A stretch of 64,000 nt of DNA, from contig NZ_JABTEX010000001.1 in assembly GCF_015711645.1 (NCBI RefSeq), forward strand, positions 1,860,001-1,924,000. Reading direction: 5' to 3'. This DNA is from Planomonospora sp. ID82291 (GTDB lineage: Bacteria > Actinomycetota > Actinomycetes > Streptosporangiales > Streptosporangiaceae). Shown here in pieces: positions 52,315 to 60,644 of this stretch; position 1 is the first letter of the stretch, and each line of letters starts with the position of its first letter. A program made the translations under genes and the position numbers. The notes beneath the pieces are model-generated. The model saw only the letters and a program-made list of their open reading frames with translations, had not been told where the DNA came from and did no database searches.

Positions 52315-52392
52315 GCAGTGCCCGCGGCCGTCCCCGCCGCCGGGACTCAGACGTGCAGCGCCCGCGGCCGTCCGCCGCCGGGACTCAGACGT
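52315..52392. repeat. Tandem duplication (40/38 bp) across a stop codon
   Basis: Units 52315-52354 and 52355-52392 share GCCCGCGGCCGTCC and GCCGCCGGGACTCAGACGT. The right copy contains the stop codon and last codons of the glycosyltransferase gene. Confidence 0.9.
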
Positions 52393-53086
52393 GCAGCGCC
52401 CTGCGGGCCAGGAGGGCGCGGGCGACGTCGCGGAACTGCCGGGTCCGGTGGAGCTGGGCCCGCCAGTCGGTGCCGGTGGCCCGGTGGGACATCTCCACCT
52501 CGACCTCGCGGACCCGGAAGCCCCGGCGGAGCAGGTCGATCGTGAGCCCCGTCTCCACGCCGAAGCCGTGCGCCAGCGGCCGGGCGGCGTCGAAGGCGGC
52601 CCGGGTCAGGCAGCGCTGGCCGTTGAGCGGCTGGGCGGGCGTCCAGCCGGTGGCGCGCTCGATGCCCTCACGCGCCAGCCGGACCACGAACCCGTGGCCC
52701 CCCAGCTTGACCCGGGTGACGAAGACGGCGATGGTCATGTCCGCCTCACCCGCCGCGACCGGCTCGATCAGGGGCGCGGCCGTGTGCGCGGTCTCGCCCA
52801 GGTCGGCGTCCAGGAACAGCAGGTGCCGCGGCGGCCCGCCCCGCTCCTCGTCGAACAGGCGCACGACCTCCGCACCGCTCTCCATCGCGGCGGCCTTGCC
52901 CCGGTTTCGGCTGTGCCGTACGACGCGGGCCCCGGCGGCCCTGGCCACCCTGCCGGTCGGATCGGCCGAGCCGTCGTCCACCACGACGACGAGGTCCACC
53001 CCGGGCAGCGCTCGGGCGGCGGCCACGGTGGCACCGATCCGGTCGGCCTCGTCCTTCGCCGGAATGATCACTGCTGTGCCGGTCAT
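52385..53086 (-). CDS. GT2 family glycosyltransferase
   Basis: 233 aa; ATG 53086 after GGAAGAGAG. GT-A fold: 'VIIPAKDEADRIGATVAAAR', 'LVVVVDDGSADPTGRVARAA', 'HSRNRGKAAAMESGAE' and 'LLFLDADLGETAHTAAPLIE' (DxD). No membrane segments. It resembles GpgS/DPM1-like soluble synthases; a polyprenyl-phosphate-mannose synthase for the neighbouring GT-C enzymes or a glucosyl-3-phosphoglycerate synthase are both possible. Confidence 0.87.
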   Translation of the reverse strand: MTGTAVIIPAKDEADRIGATVAAARALPGVDLVVVVDDGSADPTGRVARAAGARVVRHSRNRGKAAAMESGAEVVRLFDEERGGPPRHLLFLDADLGETAHTAAPLIEPVAAGEADMTIAVFVTRVKLGGHGFVVRLAREGIERATGWTPAQPLNGQRCLTRAAFDAARPLAHGFGVETGLTIDLLRRGFRVREVEVEMSHRATGTDWRAQLHRTRQFRDVARALLARRALHV

Positions 53087-53180
53087 GCCGCTCTCTTCCG
53101 AAGGTCGCCTCGTCCGCCGGACGGCTCGTCCGGAGGCCGCCGCGTGCGCGCCGCCCTCCGACCCGGGCCCGTGGGGCGGC

Positions 53181-53534
53181 TCACGCCTTGGGCTCGGCCG
53201 CCAGCAGGCCCTCGGGCACCGCCTCGTGGACGGTGAACACCGAGTCGAGACCGGTGACCTGAAGAATCTTACGGACGGCGGGGCGGGGCCCGGCCATCTC
53301 CAGGGCCCCTCCCTGCTCGCGCAACCGTTTGAAGGCGGACAGCAGGACGTTCATGCCGGTGGAGTCGCAGAACTCCACGCCGGACATGTCGACGACCATG
53401 AAGGTCGCGGTGCTCTCGTCCAGCAGCCGATCGAGCTCGGACTGCAGGCGAGGCGCGGTATATAGGTCGATTTCTCCAACAATGGTCACGATTGTGTGGC
53501 CACCATGAGATCGAGTTGAGACTTTTAGCTCCAC
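53181..53534 (-). CDS. STAS-domain anti-sigma factor antagonist
   Basis: 117 aa from GTG 53534, where BldG/RsbV homologues begin (VELKVSTRS) and a TAGTGT box precedes; GTG 53570 is the alternative. STAS fold: 'TIVTIVGEIDLYTAPRLQSE', 'FMVVDMSGVEFCDSTGMNVL' with the phosphorylatable Ser about 58 in D-S-T-G, 'GALEMAGPRPAVRKILQVTG'. It would release a sigma factor by binding its anti-sigma kinase. A candidate partner kinase (HATPase) is at 57,624. Confidence 0.92.
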   Translation of the reverse strand: MELKVSTRSHGGHTIVTIVGEIDLYTAPRLQSELDRLLDESTATFMVVDMSGVEFCDSTGMNVLLSAFKRLREQGGALEMAGPRPAVRKILQVTGLDSVFTVHEAVPEGLLAAEPKA

Positions 53535-53792
53535 AGCGGGCACACTAGCGGCGACAGGGCCCCGGGTCACGTTCTACGGCCCAAGGGGGTGTCCTGGTCG
53601 AGGTTTTGCCTGTCGGGACTACCGGTCCCGGCTCTTTGTCGTCCGTTCTCCCCTCATGCGAACCCCCGGTGCGCGAAACTTGACGCTGTGCAACACCGGC
53701 TCAGCCGGAAAGGGGGGAGGCCCGGAACCTCCCGACCGTCGCTGCACCGAGTCGACGACGGACGACGAGTAGAAACGGGCCCAGTGTCTTCG

Positions 53793-54323
53793 ATGAACAA
53801 CGATCTTCCTGAGGACCCCCAGCGCCAACTGCTCCGCACGCGCCTGGAGTCCATCATCACGCGCGCCACCAGGTCCACCTCCTGGCAGGACGCCACCCAC
53901 TCCCTCCGCGGCCTGGTGAACCGCGAGGGCTTCGTCCCCATCCGGACCCGCCTGACGAGCGACGACCTCGACTTCCTGGAGGGAGCCCGCCAGGAACTGC
54001 TCGACTTCGCCGAACTCGGGATCCGGCTCCTCGATCTGCACCAGCCCCGGGACGCGGGCGGCATCACCAGTGACGCGGCGAACCCGATCCTGCGCTGCCG
54101 GAGCTGCATGTGGCGCTGGCCGTGCCCGACCTTCCGGGCGATGTCGGAGAGCTTCGGCGCGCTCCGGGACCCCTTCTCCCGCGTGCCCGCCGACCCCGCC
54201 CCCGGCGGCGGTCCCGTCTCCGACGACGTCCAGGTGACCCTCATGGTCCCGGCCCAGCCGGAGGGCCAGGCCGCCGCCCTGACCGGGGCGCCCCGGAGGG
54301 TCGTCGGAGACCTGCCGGTCTGA
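53793..54323 (+). CDS. Hypothetical conserved actinobacterial protein
   Basis: 176 aa from ATG 53793; GTG 53784, preceded by TAGAAA, is a leaderless alternative. 'RQLLRTRLESIITRATRSTS', 'TRLTSDDLDFLEGARQELLD' and 'ILRCRSCMWRWPCPTFRAMS' are the clearest segments. The C-x2-C-x5-C cluster near residue 115 may bind metal. No membrane segment. Function unknown. Confidence 0.6.
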   Translation: MNNDLPEDPQRQLLRTRLESIITRATRSTSWQDATHSLRGLVNREGFVPIRTRLTSDDLDFLEGARQELLDFAELGIRLLDLHQPRDAGGITSDAANPILRCRSCMWRWPCPTFRAMSESFGALRDPFSRVPADPAPGGGPVSDDVQVTLMVPAQPEGQAAALTGAPRRVVGDLPV

Positions 54324-54334
54324 CCGGGCCGGCC

Positions 54335-55462
54335 TCACGACGACAGGGGGAGACGGATCTCGAAGCGGCAGCCGGGTCCGGTGTTGACGACGCCGATGGC
54401 GCCCTCGTGGGCCTCCACGATGCCTCGGGCGATCGCCAGGCCGAGCCCGGCTCCCGCGCCGTCCCCGCGCGGGCTCCGGGCCGCCTCCCCCCGGAAGGCC
54501 ACGTCGAACACCCGGGGCAGGTCCTGCTCCGGGATCCCGCCGCAGCAGTCGGCCACCGACAGGCGGGCGAGCCCGCCCTCCGCCGTCGCGCGGACCGAGA
54601 CCGTGCCGTCGGCCGGGGTGTGCCGGATCGCGTTGACCACCAGGTTGCGCAGGGCCCGGGAGAGCTCCCCCGCGTCCGCCTGGACGGGCACCGCCGGGTC
54701 GACGGCGCCCGTCAGCCGCACCCCTTTGGCCCGGGCCAGCGGCTCCACCGCCGCCAGCGCGTCGGCGACCAGGTCGCCGAGACCGATCCGGCGACGGGAC
54801 AGGCGCAGTGCGCCCGCGTGGATCCGGGACAACTCGAACAGGTCGTCGACCATCCCGGAGAGGCGGTCCACCTCCAGCCGGATCTGGGCGTGGTAGCGGT
54901 TCACCGTCTCCGGATCGGCGACCACGCCGTCCTCCAGCGCCTCGGCCATGGCGCGCATCCCGGCCAGCGGGGTGCGCAGGTCGTGGCTGACCCAGGCGAC
55001 GAGCTCGCGGCGGGCACCCTCCAGCGCGCGCTCGCGCTCCCGGCCGGTGCGGATCCGCCGGTAGGCCTCATCGAGTGCGGCGGCGATCGTGCCCAGCTCG
55101 ACGGGGAGGCCGCGGGGCGGGGTGAACTCCCCCGAGTCGGGCACCTCGTGCACGGCGGCGACGAGCCGGCGGCTGGCTGCCACGACGCGCCGGGCGAGCA
55201 CCGCCGCCACGCCCAGGCCGGTCAGGCCCCCGATCACGACCACGCTGAGCACGATGTCCCGGGAGTCGCCCTCGATGATCATCCTCATGGTGATCGCCGC
55301 GACGCCCGCCACCGTCACCGCGACGGGGACCGCGGCGAGCACCGCGAGCATCGTCCCGATCGACCGCTCCCGGAGCAGGTGCATGGCGCCCAGCCCGGCG
55401 AGCGCGACCGGCAGGCCGAGGCCGGCGGTGACCGCGGCGATCTCCACGATCTCGGGGATCAC
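54335..55462 (-). CDS. Sensor histidine kinase of a two-component system
   Basis: 375 aa; GTG 55462 overlaps the regulator stop (GTGA). Two or three N-terminal membrane segments, short HAMP-like linker, then 'RRELVAWVSHDLRTPLAGMR' (H-box, about residue 160), N-box 'RALRNLVVNAIRHTPADG', and 'GAGAGLGLAIARGIVEAHEG' (G-box). There is almost no extracellular loop, so it senses within or near the membrane. It phosphorylates the regulator encoded just upstream. Confidence 0.94.
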   Translation of the reverse strand: MIPEIVEIAAVTAGLGLPVALAGLGAMHLLRERSIGTMLAVLAAVPVAVTVAGVAAITMRMIIEGDSRDIVLSVVVIGGLTGLGVAAVLARRVVAASRRLVAAVHEVPDSGEFTPPRGLPVELGTIAAALDEAYRRIRTGRERERALEGARRELVAWVSHDLRTPLAGMRAMAEALEDGVVADPETVNRYHAQIRLEVDRLSGMVDDLFELSRIHAGALRLSRRRIGLGDLVADALAAVEPLARAKGVRLTGAVDPAVPVQADAGELSRALRNLVVNAIRHTPADGTVSVRATAEGGLARLSVADCCGGIPEQDLPRVFDVAFRGEAARSPRGDGAGAGLGLAIARGIVEAHEGAIGVVNTGPGCRFEIRLPLSS

Positions 55463-56154
55463 GACGGCTCCGCGGGCTCGTAGCGGTATCCGACGCCCCA
55501 GACCGTGACGATGCGGCGGGGTGCGGTCGGGTCCGGTTCGATCTTCTCCCGGAGCCGGCGGACGTGCACGGTCACCGTGGAGGAGTCGCCGAAGGACCAG
55601 CCCCAGACCTGGTCGAGCAGGGTGGAGCGGCTGAACGCCTGGCGGGGGTTGCGCATCAGGTGGGCCAGGAGGTCGAACTCGCGGGCGGTCAGCGTGACCT
55701 GCTCGCCGTCGAGCCGTACCTCGTGCGCGCCCACGTCGACCAGCAGGCCGCCGTCCCGCAGCACGCCGGTGCCCCCCGGCATCGACGCGCCGCGCGCCCG
55801 CCGCAGCACCGACTGGACGCGCAGCGCCAGCTCGCGGGGGCTGAACGGCTTGGTGACGTAGTCGTCGGCGCCCGTCTCCAGGCCCGCGACCCGGTCGATC
55901 TCCTCGCCCAGCGCGGTCAGCATGATCACCGGGACCGGCCAGCGCTCCCTGAGCTTCCGGCAGACCGTCAGGCCGTCCAGCCCGGGCAGCATCAGATCGA
56001 GCACGAGCAGGTCCGGCGGGTCCGGCAGCGCCCGCCTGAGCGCCTCGGCCCCGTCGCCGACGCACTCGACGCGATGCCCGTCGCGTTCGAGGTAGCGGGC
56101 CACGACCTCGGCCACCGTCGGATCGTCCTCGACCACCAGAATCCGCGCGCTCAT
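55459..56154 (-). CDS. OmpR/PhoB-family response regulator
   Basis: 231 aa from ATG 56154. Receiver domain 'ILVVEDDPTVAEVVARYLER', 'DLLVLDLMLPGLDGLTVCRK' (phospho-Asp about 50), 'VIMLTAL', 'DYVTKPFSPRELALRV'; DNA-binding winged helix 'QVTLTAREFDLLAHLMRNPR', 'STVTVHVRRLREKIEPDPTA', 'TVWGVGYRYEP'. First gene of the two-gene operon. Confidence 0.96.
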   Translation of the reverse strand: MSARILVVEDDPTVAEVVARYLERDGHRVECVGDGAEALRRALPDPPDLLVLDLMLPGLDGLTVCRKLRERWPVPVIMLTALGEEIDRVAGLETGADDYVTKPFSPRELALRVQSVLRRARGASMPGGTGVLRDGGLLVDVGAHEVRLDGEQVTLTAREFDLLAHLMRNPRQAFSRSTLLDQVWGWSFGDSSTVTVHVRRLREKIEPDPTAPRRIVTVWGVGYRYEPAEPS

Positions 56155-56268
56155 GGCCTCCACGGTAGGCCCGCGCGGCCTCTCCCAGAGAGAACCGTCA
56201 CCGGCCCGTAAGACCTCGGCGCACCGCCCGCCGCCGTCGTGCACCCCGCACCGCGCACCCCGCACCGC

Positions 56269-56332
56269 GCGCCCTCGTCATGCGCCCTCGTCATGCGCCC
56301 TCGTCATGCGCCCTCGTTATGCGCATCGTTAT
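56269..56332. repeat. 13-bp tandem repeat (four copies plus partial)
   Basis: GCGCCCTCGTCAT at 56269, 56282 and 56295, then GCGCCCTCGTTAT at 56308 and a partial unit. Upstream, 56,225-56,268 is a GCACCCCGCACCGC repeat. It fills the gap between the divergent regulator and a small membrane protein gene. Confidence 0.9.
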
Positions 56333-56377
56333 ACGGCCCGCTCCGCGCCGGGCCGATCTCCGGCGTACGGTGGACCC

Positions 56378-56542
56378 ATGGGTCGTATCGTGATGGCAGT
56401 CCTGGGCGTCCTCCTCGCGCTCTACGTGGTGTTCGGGCTCGTGCTGCCCGCCGTGTTCGGGCTCTTCAAGCTCCTGCTGGTGCTGGGCTTCGTGGCCTTC
56501 GTGGTGGTCGCCCTGGTCACGGTCGTCGCCAAGTTCAAGTGA
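56378..56542 (+). CDS. Small two-helix membrane protein
   Basis: 54 aa from ATG 56378 (MGRIVMAVLGVLL): almost entirely hydrophobic, two membrane segments ('IVMAVLGVLLALYVVFGLVL' and 'LLVLGFVAFVVVALVTVVAK') and a Lys-Phe-Lys end. No ribosome site; TACGGT lies seven bases upstream. Function unknown. Confidence 0.6.
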   Translation: MGRIVMAVLGVLLALYVVFGLVLPAVFGLFKLLLVLGFVAFVVVALVTVVAKFK

Positions 56543-56567
56543 CCCCAGCGGCCCTGGCGACCCTCCG

Positions 56568-56831
56568 GTGAACCCCCTGCTCGTCCTCCAGACGCTGTTC
56601 GTCTGGCTGCCCGACGGCGGCGCCCTGACGGTGACCGCCGTGGCCGGGCTGGGCGTGCTCCTCCTCGTATGGGCGCTGCGCACGGCGCCCACCGCCGCCG
56701 CGTCCCGGCCGGGCCTGCGTCCGCCGGGACGGGGCCGCGCCGCGTCACCGGTCTTCGTACGGCAGTGCGATCCCGGCGCGCCCGGGCGCTCCCGTCCCCG
56801 AGCGCCTTCCGCGGGCCCGGCGCCCGCGTGA
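56568..56831 (+). CDS. Small membrane protein of the DUF6412 type
   Basis: 87 aa from GTG 56568. One membrane segment ('LTVTAVAGLGVLLLVWALRT') and a Pro/Arg-rich tail with 'VFVRQCDPGAPGRSRPRAPS'; the R-Q-C-D-P-x-A-x-G-R-x-R-P-R-A-P motif is typical of small proteins encoded beside yidC paralogues in actinomycetes. Function unknown; partnership with the following gene is inferred from context. Confidence 0.65.
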   Translation: MNPLLVLQTLFVWLPDGGALTVTAVAGLGVLLLVWALRTAPTAAASRPGLRPPGRGRAASPVFVRQCDPGAPGRSRPRAPSAGPAPA

Positions 56832-56841
56832 CCCTCTGAGA

Positions 56842-56869
56842 GGCCGCCTTCCCCGAGCGGGGAGGGCGG
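56842..56869. terminator. Hairpin before the YidC-like gene
   Basis: CGCCTTCCCC, loop GAGC, GGGGAGGGCG (one mismatch). It lies between the DUF6412-type gene and the yidC paralogue and may reduce read-through. Confidence 0.45.
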
Positions 56870-56918
56870 GTCGCGGGTGCCTTCTGCGTCGGTTCCACTC
56901 CGTTCAGAAGGGCTCCCC

Positions 56919-57623
56919 GTGTTCGATTCCGTCCTCGGCCTCACCGCCGACCTCATCGCCGCGCTCGCCGGTCCGCTGGGCTCCGCCGCGCCGGCGATCG
57001 TCCTGTTCACCGTCGCGGTCCGGCTCCTGCTCCTCCCGCTCAGCGTCATGCAGGCCCGGGGGGAGCGGGTGCGCAGGCGGCTCGCCCCCCGGGTCAGGAA
57101 GCTCAAGGACCGGCACGGCCGCGACCCCGAGCGGCTCCGGCGGGAGCTGGCCGCCCTCTACGCCGGGGAGAACGCCTCGCCCGTGGCGGGGTGCCTGCCG
57201 GGCCTGGCCCAGCTCCCGTTCTTCACGGTCATGTACCAGGTCTTCGTCTCGTCGACCATCGCCGGGCAGGCGAACGTGCTGCTCACCCACGGCCTGTTCG
57301 GTGTGCCGCTGGGACAGCAGTTCGCGGGCACGGTGGCCGGGTTCGGGCTGATCAGCGGGCCGTCCCTGGTGTTCGCCGGGCTCTTCCTGCTGCTGCTGGC
57401 CGTGGCGGCGATCACTTCGCGGCGGATCCGGCGCACGATGGCCGAGGGGGACCAGGAGGTCCAGCCGGAGGTCCTGCGCAGGCTGATGCCGCTGCTCCCG
57501 TTCGGAACGCTGCTGGCCGCGGCCGTGCTGCCGCTCGCGGCGGGGATCTACCTGCTCGTCACGACGGCCTGGACGGCGGGGGAGCGGGCGGTCCTGCACC
57601 GTTCCACCCTCTCCCCCGCCTGA
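56919..57623 (+). CDS. YidC/Oxa1 family membrane insertase (short paralogue)
   Basis: 234 aa from GTG 56919 with AGAAGGG upstream. 'AIVLFTVAVRLLLLPLSVMQ' with the groove Arg, cytoplasmic hairpin 'RRLAPRVRKLKDRHGRDPER', then 'GCLPGLAQLPFFTVMYQVFV' and two late membrane segments. Length is that of Oxa1-like paralogues without the large periplasmic domain. It inserts small membrane proteins; the housekeeping yidC usually sits by rpmH, so this is a second copy. The stop abuts the convergent HATPase gene. Confidence 0.9.
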   Translation: MFDSVLGLTADLIAALAGPLGSAAPAIVLFTVAVRLLLLPLSVMQARGERVRRRLAPRVRKLKDRHGRDPERLRRELAALYAGENASPVAGCLPGLAQLPFFTVMYQVFVSSTIAGQANVLLTHGLFGVPLGQQFAGTVAGFGLISGPSLVFAGLFLLLLAVAAITSRRIRRTMAEGDQEVQPEVLRRLMPLLPFGTLLAAAVLPLAAGIYLLVTTAWTAGERAVLHRSTLSPA

Positions 57624-58073
57624 TCAGATGCACTCCCGGAGAGCGGGGGAGGGAACGGCGACCTGACCGTTGCCCATCGTGTGGGCGGTCGCGACGGCCG
57701 CCCACACGGTGGTGACGTCCCCCTCGTGTCTGACCCCCCAGTTCTCGGCCAGATATTCGACGATGCCGAGCCCCCGGCCCCCCAGCGAGGAGAGGGCGGC
57801 CCTCCCCGCGCGGGGCTCGGTGGCCGAACCTCCGTCACTCACAGCTACCTCGACATATCCGTCAGTGCACTGCCATGCCACTTTGATCTGCCCGGACGGC
57901 AGGGGGTGCGCATGCCGGAGCGCGTTACTCAGCAGCTCGCTCACCACCAGCACGGCGTCATCTATCACGGTCGCGTAGACGCCCCATTCCTGCAGGTCAG
58001 AGCTGAGGTACTGACGTGCGACGGCGACGCTGGACGGTGCATACGGCAACAAGACGACGCTCGACGGACCCAC
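57624..58073 (-). CDS. HATPase domain protein (RsbW-like anti-sigma/regulatory kinase)
   Basis: 149 aa; GTG 58073. 'SVAVARQYLSSDLQEWGVYA', N-box 'VLVVSELLSNALRHAHPLPS', 'VEVAVSDGGSATEP' and 'GGRGLGIVEYLAENWGVRHE' match the small HATPase_c_2 family of serine kinases. It lacks a histidine phosphorylation site. It may phosphorylate a STAS protein such as that encoded at 53,181. Confidence 0.9.
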   Translation of the reverse strand: MGPSSVVLLPYAPSSVAVARQYLSSDLQEWGVYATVIDDAVLVVSELLSNALRHAHPLPSGQIKVAWQCTDGYVEVAVSDGGSATEPRAGRAALSSLGGRGLGIVEYLAENWGVRHEGDVTTVWAAVATAHTMGNGQVAVPSPALRECI

Positions 58074-58355
58074 CTCCCCCTATCCCTGTTCCCCCTGAGG
58101 AGCACACCCCAGTACGACCGAAATGCCCCGTTAGATAGTCATAGAAACCGCAGACCGGTTACAGCTTGTACACGCTCGACAATAGATCGGCGCTTCCATT
58201 GCCGCCCCGTTACCGCCCCGGCGTGTCCCCGCCGGTGACCGGAGCCCGTCGTGCCGGAGCCCGTCGCACCGGAGCCGGCCCGTCGCGTCGGATCCGGCCC
58301 GGTGAGCCGTCCGATACGCTGCCGTCACCACGCGCCTGGACGGGAAGGGGGGGAC

Positions 58356-58946
58356 ATGTCATCCGGGTCATCCGGTGATCTCGACGCGCTGCTGCGGGTG
58401 ACCTCGCCCACGTACGTCGGGGATCGGCATCCCGACGTCGCGTTCGGCGTCCACGACGGCCCGGTGGGGCGGCTGATCCTGGCCGTGTCCGGCCGGGGGG
58501 TGGCGGCCTGCAGCTACGAGGACGAGAACGTCGTCTTCGAGCGCGTCGCCCGGGAGGTCAGCTCGTTCATCGGGCCCGACCCCCGGCGGCTCGACCCCGT
58601 CCGCCGGGAACTGGACGCCTACTTCTCCGGGCGGCTGCGCGCCTTCACCACCACGGTCGACCTCCGGCTCGCCACGCCGTTCGCCAGGACCGTGCTGCAG
58701 ATGATGCTCGCCGTGCCGTACGGGGCGACGACCACGTACCGGGAGATCGCCGAGCGGATCGGCCGGCCGAGGGCGCTGCGCGCGGTCGGCAACGCGCTCG
58801 GCGCCAACCCGGTGTGCGTGATCGTGCCCTGCCACCGGGTCGTCGAGAGCGCGGACGCGCTCGGCGGCTACGCCGGCGGCACGACCGCCAAGGAGCGGCT
58901 GCTCCGCGTCGAGGGGCGCAACCGCCCCCCGGTAGCCCCCCGGTAG
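58356..58946 (+). CDS. ogt: Methylated-DNA--protein-cysteine methyltransferase
   Basis: 196 aa; ATG 58356 after GAAGGGGGGG. N-terminal RNase H-like lobe, then 'TPFARTVLQMMLAVPYGATT', 'TYREIAERIGRPRALRAVGN', 'ALGANPVCVIVPCHRVVESA' with the acceptor Cys in PCHRV, and 'GGYAGGTTAKERLLRVEG'. It repairs O6-alkylguanine by transfer to its own Cys. It lacks the Ada regulatory domain. Confidence 0.95.
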   Translation: MSSGSSGDLDALLRVTSPTYVGDRHPDVAFGVHDGPVGRLILAVSGRGVAACSYEDENVVFERVAREVSSFIGPDPRRLDPVRRELDAYFSGRLRAFTTTVDLRLATPFARTVLQMMLAVPYGATTTYREIAERIGRPRALRAVGNALGANPVCVIVPCHRVVESADALGGYAGGTTAKERLLRVEGRNRPPVAPR

Positions 58947-58958
58947 CCCTCCGGGGGG
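58936..58958. terminator. Hairpin over the ogt stop codon
   Basis: CCCCCCGG (58936-58943), loop TAGCCCT, CCGGGGGG (58951-58958). The stop codon TAG lies in the loop. It may end both convergent genes. Confidence 0.55.
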
Positions 58959-58980
58959 CCGGTGCGGCCTCGACGGCGCG

Positions 58981-60363
58981 TCAGCCGCGGCCCTTCAGTC
59001 GGCGGCCGAGGACGCCGGTGGCCAGAGTGATCAGGCCCGAGACGAGGAAGGCGGCGAGGGAGGCGCTCATCCACGGCTGCGGGACGAGCCCGACCGCGTC
59101 CCGTGCGCCCGTCCAGAACGCCGTCCACCAGGCCAGCTCCGGCGCCGTCGGCAGTGCGGCGAGCATCCACCAGGCCGCGAAGCCGAGCACCCACGGCAGG
59201 ACCATGAGCCAGCGCGAGGGCGCGGTCTCCGAGGTGTCCCAGCGGCTCCTGCCGCCGAGCAGGAAGTAGTCCACCGCCAGGACGGCGAACATCGGGACGA
59301 AGACCGCGCCGATCAGGCCCAGGAAGGCGGTGTAGGTCTCGGCCTTGACGTAGATCGCGAGCAGCGTGACCACCACGCCGGTGCCGACCGAGATGACCCG
59401 GCGGTCCAGCCGGGGCAGCAGGTTCTGCAGGGACATCGCGGTGGAGTAGACGTTGACGAACGACTGGTCGGTCTCGCGCAGCACCAGGATGCCGAAGAAC
59501 AGCCAGCCGAGCGAGGCCGCCACGAACGGCTCCCAGACCTTGCCGGCGTCGTTGCCCACCAGCGCCAGAGCGGCGATGCCCAGGGTCAGGCAGGCCACCT
59601 GCGCGACGGTGTAGCCGCCGACCACGCCGGTGAACGCGGCCCGGCCGGAGCGGGAGAAGCGGGCGAAGTCCGCGGCGACCGGCACCCACGAGACCGAGAG
59701 TGCGATCACGTAGTCGACGGACGGCGCGAACGCCTCCCAGGTGCCCGCACCGATCGCCGGATCCTGGCTGAAGAGCGCGTAGGCGAACCAGACCATCGAG
59801 ACGATCACGCCGGCGGTGACGAAGCGGCGCAGCAGCCGGACCGCGCCCAGCGGCCGGATGGTCAGCGCGGTGGTGATCGCCCCGCCGAGCACCACCCAGA
59901 CCGCGTAGGGCACCTCCACCCCGAAGGACCCGGCGATGGCCTGGGCGCCCTGGGCGATGACCCAGAGCTCGAAGGCCCCCCAGCCGAGCATCTGGATGAT
60001 GTTGAGCACGGTCGGCACGTACGACAGCCGCGCTCCGAACAGGCCCCGCAGCAGCACCATCGCCGGGGCGCCGGTCTGCTGGCCCGGGATGGCGGCCAGC
60101 GCCACCATCGCGGTGCCGACGAGGCTGCCGACGACCGCGGCCGTCACGGCCGCCAGGAAGCTCAGCGGCCGGTCGCCCAGCGGGTCGATCAGCGCGATCG
60201 CGCCGGAGAACCCGAGCAGGCTGACGCCCAGGTTGGCCCAGAGCGCGCCCTGGTCGAGCACGCCCAGGGCCTTGGGCGGGGCCTCGTCGAGGGTGAGGGG
60301 GGCCTCCGCGCGCCTGGCGGCGGCCCCGGAAGCGGCTTCGGTGGCGTCGACGTCGGACGTCAT
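58981..60363 (-). CDS. cytX: NCS1 permease, probable hydroxymethylpyrimidine transporter
   Basis: 460 aa from ATG 60363, placed six bases after the GGGAG in the riboswitch; GTG 60366 is the alternative. Twelve membrane segments; NCS1 marks 'NLGVSLLGFSGAIALIDPLG', 'PAMVLLRGLFGARLSYVPTV', 'LNIIQMLGWGAFELWVIAQG', 'YVIALSVSWVPVAADFARFS'. The TPP riboswitch directly upstream and the neighbouring tenA point to CytX, which imports the pyrimidine half of thiamine (salvage). Substrate by context, not proof. Confidence 0.9.
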   Translation of the reverse strand: MTSDVDATEAASGAAARRAEAPLTLDEAPPKALGVLDQGALWANLGVSLLGFSGAIALIDPLGDRPLSFLAAVTAAVVGSLVGTAMVALAAIPGQQTGAPAMVLLRGLFGARLSYVPTVLNIIQMLGWGAFELWVIAQGAQAIAGSFGVEVPYAVWVVLGGAITTALTIRPLGAVRLLRRFVTAGVIVSMVWFAYALFSQDPAIGAGTWEAFAPSVDYVIALSVSWVPVAADFARFSRSGRAAFTGVVGGYTVAQVACLTLGIAALALVGNDAGKVWEPFVAASLGWLFFGILVLRETDQSFVNVYSTAMSLQNLLPRLDRRVISVGTGVVVTLLAIYVKAETYTAFLGLIGAVFVPMFAVLAVDYFLLGGRSRWDTSETAPSRWLMVLPWVLGFAAWWMLAALPTAPELAWWTAFWTGARDAVGLVPQPWMSASLAAFLVSGLITLATGVLGRRLKGRG

Positions 60364-60368
60364 CACAT

Positions 60369-60480
60369 GCTCCCTACGCCGGCATTACCCGGACAGGTTC
60401 ATGCGGTCGGCGGCGCGCGGGAGGCCCTGTCCGGGCCTCCATGGGGTTCCGCCCTCTCAGCCCGGCTTCGCCCGAGCTCC
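60369..60480 (-). ncRNA. TPP riboswitch (THI element)
   Basis: Minus strand carries the two conserved blocks: GGGCTGAGAGGG (around 60,452) and ACCGCATGAACCTGTCC then GGGTAATGCCGGCGTAGGGA (60,370-60,405). A variable P3 arm GGAGGCCC/GGGCCTCC lies between. The 3' strand of helix P1 contains GGGAGC, which is also the ribosome site of cytX, so ligand binding should hide it. Control is therefore probably at translation start. Confidence 0.93.
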
Positions 60481-60502
60481 CGCGGTAACTATTTCGCCCC
60501 GG

Positions 60503-60530
60503 ATTATGCCATCCGTACCGTTCGACGCAA
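60503..60530 (-). promoter_or_regulatory. Promoter of the TPP riboswitch/cytX transcript
   Basis: Minus strand TTGCGT (60530-60525), a 16-bp spacer, then CATAAT (60508-60503), about 22 bp ahead of the riboswitch. A good match to the housekeeping sigma consensus. Confidence 0.65.
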
Positions 60531-60560
60531 GAGACCGGCCCCTCCCCCCTCGAACCACGA

Positions 60561-60644
60561 ACGGGTCCTGGCCGGTCTCGCACACCATCGGACGGGTCCT
60601 GGCCGGTCTCGCTCAGGCCACGAACGGGTCCTGGCCGGTCTCGC
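60561..60644. repeat. Three copies of a 21-bp repeat across a stop codon
   Basis: ACGGGTCCTGGCCGGTCTCGC at 60561, 60592 and 60624 (31-32 bp apart). The rightmost copy encodes the end of the rhodanese protein (SETGQDPFV); the other two lie downstream of its stop. Confidence 0.9.
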
